From Nosema muscidifuracis (lineage: Eukaryota; Microsporidia; Nosematidae), in the NCBI GenBank assembly GCA_028335825.1, contig JAIOKI010000015.1:62001-126000 (forward strand): 64,000 nucleotides of DNA. The letters are read 5' to 3'. Positions 58,517 to 64,000 of the stretch are shown piece by piece. The first letter of the stretch is position 1. Each line of letters begins with the position of its first letter. The notes under the pieces were generated by a model that saw only the letters and a list, made by a program, of their open reading frames with translations, did no database searches and was not told the DNA's origin. A program made the translations under genes and the position numbers.

Positions 58517-60134
58517 CAAAAAGCATGAGGGTAAAGTTTAAAATCAAGATCCTCGTGTATTTTCGTATCTGACACAAATTATAAATGTTATTATTTTTTT
58601 TAATGCTGATTTCTTATTTTTCTTAAGGTATTCAATAAATCAAATTTAATTAAAAATGGTCTCAAGATTTTTTAAATAAAATAAAACCAGTTCATACTTA
58701 TTTTTTTTTTCATTATTTAGTAGCAAGATCATTATTATATTGGATTTTCAAATGATAGCAAATCTTAAACATTATTTAATTCAAAATATTTATATATTAA
58801 ATTGATTTTTCATATCTCAAAATAAATTATTTAAAATCTTTGAATAAAAATTAACTACGACTTTTAAGTTATAATTTATTACTTAGGTTTGTTAATTAAT
58901 AAAAGGGAACATATTTTAATTTCTTAAATACCATCATATTAATAAATTTTTTATTTAATTTGAGATTCCTATACTTGTTAAAATTTCTTTAGAAGCTGAA
59001 CTATAAATTCTATTTAAATCATATTAATCTATAAAATCTGTTTTAATATAAATGGTCTATATATTTAAAAAAATCACTTTTAGATTTTTTTACATAACAA
59101 CTTAGAAGACTTAATAATCAAGTAATAAAATTAATAACAGTCTATTTAGCAAAATATTATTATTTGTTGATTATTTTAAAGAAATAATTAAGAATATATT
59201 TTTAATAGTTAATTATATTTATCATAATATTTAGAAGATCCTTAAAATTATTTTATAGTGTACAGAAGAGAAGTAATAAAAACTAAAAAAAATCATAGGA
59301 TATTTCATGAATTTAAGTAGGAGACATTTTTTCAGTTGTTTAAAGCATTAAAATAGAAGTTATTTTTTTTTTCTAATTTAAAACAAGTAAGTATATATCG
59401 TCACAATGACGAGTAAAACACACTAATGATGTTTTATTTTGTAAATTGTAGTTTTTTCTGTACTGAATTTTATTCTTTATAAATTAAATATAGTAACGTA
59501 TTATCTGACTTCAATTTTATAATTCTCGTAAAAAAAGTATCAAAACAAACAACTGAGGATATGCACTGAGTCATTTATTATTTATTCTTCTTTTGATATA
59601 AATATTATGATATATTTGACTCATGTAAAAAGATGACTAACATTAACTTATAAACAATATTTTTTATAATAATACAGAAAAATTAATTAAAAAACTTCTT
59701 TAATATAAAATATATGAGTCTTTAATTTATAGTTTTACATAATAAAAAAATGTCTCTTTAAATACTTTTTGTGTATTAAAAAAATAATGAAAATTCATGA
59801 AATCAATAAAAAATACTCAATTTTTTAAACCTGAATTAGTTCAAAGTAAAATAAATTAATTTCTTATCTCATTATATTTTAAGGTATATTTATAATATTT
59901 GTTCAAATTTACTGCTATATTATTTAGTATGTTTTATTTTTCAAGTATTGAAACGAAATATGACTGCATAGAAAAATAGGATCAGTAATTTATGAAACTC
60001 GAATCATTGTCATGATGAATAATTAATTGATAATTCAATTTAAAACTTCGCATCATCTATCAAAAAATATTTGTTTGAAGATAAACCTCTTAAAATTTTT
60101 AAAAATGAATATTTATCATTATAGACACATCTTT
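58517..60134. other. A+T-rich intergenic region
   Basis: No frame recognised. A small hairpin, TCGTCA-caa-TGACGA, lies near 59398-59413. Confidence 0.5.
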
Positions 60135-60360
60135 TTATGATATTTTTTTATAATAATTTTTATTATAATTTATTTAAATAGATTTTTTTAGTATTTTTTT
60201 TAATATACAAATATTTTCATAATAATTTTTTTAATAAATTTTATTAGTATGTTATTTAATATATATATTTTCACAATAATTTTTTTAGTATATTTTTTTA
60301 ATATAAATATTTTTATGATAATTTTTTTTTAATATACAAATATTTAAAATATATTTTATA
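60135..60360. repeat. Degenerate A+T tandem repeat
   Basis: Imperfect units of roughly 45-65 bases sharing TTTTTTAGTAT, TTTTTTAATATA(C)AAATATTTT and CATAATAATTTTTT. It lies about 110 bases upstream of the glutaredoxin gene. Confidence 0.6.
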
Positions 60361-60470
60361 TTAAGTATTAAAAAGTAATTAAACATATTCACAAATACAT
60401 AATTAGAAAAATATTTTTTGGTTTTCTATGTATCACATTTTACTATAAAATAAATAATAACAAAACAAAC

Positions 60471-60746
60471 ATGACTTTATTAGAAGACTTGATAAAAGAA
60501 AAGAAAACGTTCATTCTTACTATGGAAAAATGTCCAGATACAGTAAGAGGACTTAGTATTCTCTATGCTAATGGTATAAACTACGAAATTTATAAAAAAG
60601 AAGACCATTCTGATTTGGTAGAAGAAATTATACAAAAATACAATTTTAAATATTATCCAACTATATTTATCGATGGGGAATTTATTGGAGGTGACAAAGA
60701 ACTTGAAGTTTATTTGAAAAAAGAATCTGAAATAAAAGCATTTTAA
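60471..60746 (+). CDS. Glutaredoxin-like protein with CPDT active site
   Basis: 91 residues, the usual length of a single glutaredoxin domain. The order fits the family: helix 1 (1-11), strand TFILTMEK, active-site Cys21-Pro-Asp-Thr, helix, strand NYEIYK, a helix to about 58, then YYPTIFIDGEFIGGDKEL with the cis-Pro at residue 63 and the glutathione-binding GG(D) at 73-75. Such proteins use glutathione to reduce or glutathionylate proteins or to carry iron-sulphur clusters. The second active-site Cys is replaced by Thr, so it can act only by a monothiol mechanism. The motif is not the CGFS of the iron-sulphur class. No targeting signal is seen, so a cytosolic place is likely. It stands 149 bases before the lectin gene on the same strand; there is no CCC triplet at its start. 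Confidence 0.9.
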   Translation: MTLLEDLIKEKKTFILTMEKCPDTVRGLSILYANGINYEIYKKEDHSDLVEEIIQKYNFKYYPTIFIDGEFIGGDKELEVYLKKESEIKAF

Positions 60747-60895
60747 AAAAAATTATCAGAAAAACGTGTTTTAGATGTTTCATATTTTTAAATAGTAATT
60801 ATTTTCAGATCTAAAACTTTAGTGATTTGTTGGTTTTAATTAAATCTAAAACAAATTTAGATGTTTTTTATAAATAATCTAAAAAATTAATTAAA

Positions 60896-61501
60896 ATGCT
60901 TTTTTTAGTAGGCCTAATCTACACTCAGGGAGTGTATATAGTTCCATACAGTAATCCGAAGCTTCATATAGCTAAACTAAGAGCGGTACATGGACCTGTT
61001 TTGAGACTTATTGAGCAGAATAAGATTCCTAATTATGATAGTCAAGATAAATGGATTATAAACGGTACTCGAATTAAAATTGAGAATGCTGGTGATGGAT
61101 CTTTTATATGTGGAAAGAAGAATGATCCTGGTGTAGTACCATGTACAGATCAATCTTATAATATTTGGTATGATATTGAGAGGGATGGAGAAAAAGCTTA
61201 TTTTAAGACTGATAATGACATGTGCTTAACTAGGGCAATTTACGATAAAAAATTTAAAGGTTACTTTATTAATTTAATGAAATGCGAAAGAAGTGATGAG
61301 CAGACATTCAAAATGAATATTGTAAATGTAAGTGATTCATCGAATAGTAATGTAAGTCAGCCAACAAATGGATTATATCAGCAGTATCCGAATTGGTTCA
61401 TTGATGTGGCATCAAAAGGATTAGCCACAGCTGATTCAGTAAAAGGACTTGCTGTTCCTTGTGCAGTAAAAACAACGAAAGAATCAGTATCAACTTGTTA
61501 A
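60896..61501 (+). CDS. Secreted ricin-B-lectin-like (beta-trefoil) protein
   Basis: 201 residues. Residues 1-12 (MLFLVGLIYTQG) form a short hydrophobic signal peptide, so the mature protein is probably secreted. Residues about 55-142 fit a beta-trefoil lectin of the kind common in microsporidia. Cys72-Cys83 and Cys110-Cys130 are spaced like the disulphide pairs, CLTRAIYDKKFKGYFINLMK and C mark a typical trefoil strand pair, and EQTFKM stands where the QxW motif is expected. Two more Cys lie at 189 and 201. Family members bind sugars and some sit in the spore wall or polar tube. The QxW Trp is replaced by Phe, so sugar binding is uncertain. It lies after the glutaredoxin gene. No start-codon CCC motif is present. 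Confidence 0.8.
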   Translation: MLFLVGLIYTQGVYIVPYSNPKLHIAKLRAVHGPVLRLIEQNKIPNYDSQDKWIINGTRIKIENAGDGSFICGKKNDPGVVPCTDQSYNIWYDIERDGEKAYFKTDNDMCLTRAIYDKKFKGYFINLMKCERSDEQTFKMNIVNVSDSSNSNVSQPTNGLYQQYPNWFIDVASKGLATADSVKGLAVPCAVKTTKESVSTC

Positions 61502-61653
61502 TATATTAAAAAAAATATTTAAATTTACGTTAAGAGGTTTTTTTTATTAATTAAATAGTTTATAAAAAATTTACAAACCAACTTCAAAAATATTCTCTAA
61601 AAAATTTAAGAGTTGGAAATTTTAATATATACAAATAATAAACATTTAATTAA

Positions 61654-62071
61654 ATCAAGGCTTTAAAAGTATGTTAGGGTGTAACAAAAGTATTATATTT
61701 GACATATAAAAATGAATAGTTGATTCAATCAAGGCTTTAATAGTATGTTAGGGTGTAACAAAAGTATTATATTTGACATATAAAAATGAATAGTTGATTC
61801 AATCAAGGCTTTAATAGTATGTTAGGGTGTAACAAAAGTATTATATTTGACATATAAAAATGAATAGTTGATTCAATCAAGGCTTTAATAGTATGTTAGG
61901 GTGTAACAAAAGTATTATATTTGACATATAAAAATGAATAGTTGATTCAATCAAGGCTTTAATAGTATGTTAGGGTGTAACAAAAATATTATATTTGACA
62001 TATAAAAATGAATAATTGATTCAATCAAGGCTTTAATAGTATGTTAGGGTGTAACAAAAATATTATATTTG
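61654..62071 (+). repeat. 74-bp minisatellite, 5.6 copies
   Basis: Units start at 61654, 61728, 61802, 61876, 61950 and 62024 (last one partial), each opening ATCAAGGCTTTAATAGTATG and containing TTAGGGTGTAACAAAAGT. Units are almost identical, so expansion is recent. The TTAGGG word is a single hexamer per unit, not a telomere array. It lies 153 bases after the lectin gene stop. Confidence 0.95.
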
Positions 62072-62465
62072 AAGTTTTTTTAGTAAACAGTTGGTTTTTC
62101 TCTAAGATGCTGATAAATATTTTTTATCTAAAAATTTTGTTTGATTTATAGCTTTAATAATAATTTATCATGATATTTTTTTGTAAATGGCTTTTCTTTA
62201 AGGTATTAATAAATATCATTCATGTATATAAAAAGTTTTAATTTTAACTCTTAATAATAAAAGTATATTCTCGTTCTGAGAACTGATAGCTTTAGATAGT
62301 CATATTATTAAAATTTTAATTTAATTGAAGATCCTTTATGTTTGATAATATTTTTTGAAGCTGAGATAAAAAAATTATTTAATAGTATAAGTGAATGATA
62401 TAATTTAATCTATTATGATTATTCTATATATTTTTAAAAATAGCTTTTAAATATTATTAGTACCA
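62072..62465. other. Non-coding spacer
   Basis: A+T-rich, nothing recognised. Confidence 0.5.
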
Positions 62466-62600
62466 CGAAAAGTGCAGATACTTTATCAGAGCCAGGAATA
62501 CATTCAGTCAATCACTCTTGAGAAAACGTTAAAGAGCATATCAATTGAATATGAAAACGTGACTGGGATGAGAATATAACGGTAGGGATTTCTTGAGATA
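62466..62600 (+). mobile_element. Short LINE 3' relic
   Basis: QEYIQSITLEKTLKSISIEY (about 62490-62550) matches EAYIQSIVLKKTLESISLDR near the C terminus of the young LINE. Only this tail is seen; it is 5'-truncated and followed by stops. Confidence 0.65.
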
Positions 62601-63112
62601 TGGAATATAAAGTAACAGCTCCTTTTATAACTGTCACTATATAGTAAAAGAGTAATGCTTAAATAAATATAATAAATATTATTACAGTTTTACGGAACAA
62701 TATCATAGACTCAGTGATGAATAAATAAAATTAAAAGCAATCCTTTTCCAAAATGAGTAGTGTTATCTGATCATATTAAAAAAGTAATTTTTTAACAATT
62801 TTTGGCAATTTAATATCTTTCAACAAATTATTAAAATAAATTAATCACTCAAGTAACATAAAATAGTAAACTTAATCAATAACTTAGATCTTGTAAATCA
62901 TTTTTTTTAAAAAATATTTTCTTAAATCAAAATATGCTAAAACAATAAATAAATAAAGTTTCATAAGCATATATTCCTTTAAAAAAATATTTCCTATTTT
63001 AATTTACTGGTAGTTTTAAGAATAAATTAATTTTTTTTATTTTGATTGGTTTCTTACGGATGAATCAGAATTTTGTAAATTATAAATAAATTTTTAATGT
63101 AAATAAATAATA
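62601..63112. other. A+T-rich region upstream of membrane-protein gene
   Basis: No frame or fold recognised. It should hold the promoter of the gene starting at 63113; no CCC triplet lies near that ATG. Confidence 0.5.
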
Positions 63113-64000
63113 ATGGTTGTTACAGAAGAAAGCAGAAGAGCTGGATATCTTAATGAAGGAATATTCTGTGCTTTATTACTTATATTTACTTTATGGAGGA
63201 GCTCTAAAACCTCTAACACAAAAATGAGCAATTACAAATGCAGATTAAGATTTATGGGGTCTTTTTTTATAATTGGATCTGTTTTAAGTACATTTATTTA
63301 CAGTTCGTTAATTTGGTTTCTTAGTGGACGTATGAGCATAGAAAAATACCTATTTGAGACTAGAGGATTCATGAATGCAGAATATAATATCTATTTACAT
63401 ACATATAAGATAAATCTAGTTGAACTTCTAAATGCTGCATACATGGTATCAAAACTTCTTAGAATGTCAGCTATCTTCATTTTGATTGGTTTATGGGGTC
63501 CATGTCTTTATTCATTTATTAACGAAGGTGATTCTATAGAAAGCACACCCGGATTAAGATATTTAGACGGAAGAGGATTTATTTCTAAAAGTATTTTTCA
63601 AACTTCTATAGTCACATTCTCTAAAATATATTCTATATTGCGTATTCCTAGTCTTATATTAATATTTTATAAATTAAGGAATTTAGATGCAGGTAAATTG
63701 GTATTTTTTGAGTCATTCTTTTTAGGTGGGGAGATATATTTATGTATAGGATTACTCTTAGTCCTAAGAACAAAACACAACTTTTTATCTGGATACAAAG
63801 GAATGGATAATTTTAGTCTAATGGGTCTTTGTCTCTTTATATTTGCATTCTTAAATTATTCTATAAACACAGTATCTTTCCCTTTTATGATAGATGACAT
63901 CACTTACCAAATAAGACAAAGTTTGGTATTTGCTTTGAAACTCGTTATTGACATATTAGTTGTTTCTATGATTTGTCCTTTATCTGGGCAAGTATTTGAT
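63113..64000 (+). CDS. Multi-pass membrane protein, unknown, 3' end outside window
   Basis: An open frame of 296 codons from ATG at 63113 to the window end, with no stop (partial). The translation begins MVVTEESRRAGYLNEGIFCA and has about seven hydrophobic segments: residues near 17-28, 46-70, 116-135, 163-186, 196-216, 230-250 and 268-290. The loops are short and contain RYLDGRGFISKS and KHNFLSGYKGMDNFSLMG. Codon use and composition are those of a real gene rather than of the A+T-rich spacers. I do not recognise a family; a transporter or a microsporidia-specific membrane protein is possible. There is no cleavable signal peptide. Confidence 0.85.
   Translation, partial: MVVTEESRRAGYLNEGIFCALLLIFTLWRSSKTSNTKMSNYKCRLRFMGSFFIIGSVLSTFIYSSLIWFLSGRMSIEKYLFETRGFMNAEYNIYLHTYKINLVELLNAAYMVSKLLRMSAIFILIGLWGPCLYSFINEGDSIESTPGLRYLDGRGFISKSIFQTSIVTFSKIYSILRIPSLILIFYKLRNLDAGKLVFFESFFLGGEIYLCIGLLLVLRTKHNFLSGYKGMDNFSLMGLCLFIFAFLNYSINTVSFPFMIDDITYQIRQSLVFALKLVIDILVVSMICPLSGQVFD

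Noticed and set aside
61654-62071. Telomere repeat because each unit has TTAGGG
   Set aside because: There is one hexamer per 74-bp unit, not a head-to-tail array, and a gene lies on each side.
1-64000. CRISPR arrays, bacterial operons or ribosome-binding sites
   Set aside because: The sequence is eukaryotic in gene content; tandem repeats present lack spacer structure.

Overview
This window looks like part of a microsporidian nuclear genome of the large, transposon-rich type. The reasons are extreme A+T richness outside coding DNA, intron-less short genes, CCC/GGG triplets placed just before several start codons, a ricin-B-lectin-like secreted protein, and a transposon set (LINEs with a restriction-like endonuclease, Ty3-like LTR fossils, Merlin DNA transposons) that fits microsporidia. 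The species cannot be named from sequence alone.

Layout. Positions 1-3.9 kb hold one gene (1041-2135, minus), a type II membrane protein with a 14-residue repeat tract. From about 4 to 14 kb there are decayed Ty3-like LTR fossils, LINE relics, an integrase relic and the left arm of a 1.26 kb inverted duplication. At 14176-17686 sits the youngest mobile element: an almost complete R4/Dong-type LINE flanked by a perfect 17-bp target-site duplication and far richer in G+C than its surroundings. From 18 to 29 kb there is more decay, including a near full-length dead LINE on the minus strand. At 29122-30735 is an intact HECT ubiquitin ligase with an unusual N-terminal hydrophobic segment. From 31 to 56 kb the sequence is a graveyard: the right arm of the inverted duplication, two Merlin relics, LTR fossils on both strands, LINE relics, and a G+C-rich fold-prone segment near 53.6 kb whose 3' half occurs in two further, 5'-truncated copies.

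The last 7.5 kb is a gene island. It contains a Ser/Lys-rich unknown protein, a convergent gene that may be a sliding-clamp (Rad1/Hus1-like) protein with in-frame 54-bp repeats of its own start region, a CPDT glutaredoxin, a secreted ricin-B-lectin-like protein, a 74-bp minisatellite and the start of a multi-pass membrane protein that runs off the window. That last gene has no stop codon inside the window.

The host genes share no obvious pathway. The main contrast is between a few intact, compactly placed genes and about 50 kb of repeats in which dead reading frames often show stop codons that can be explained by C-to-T or G-to-A change. All homology calls were made by reading translations by eye; coordinates of relics are approximate.
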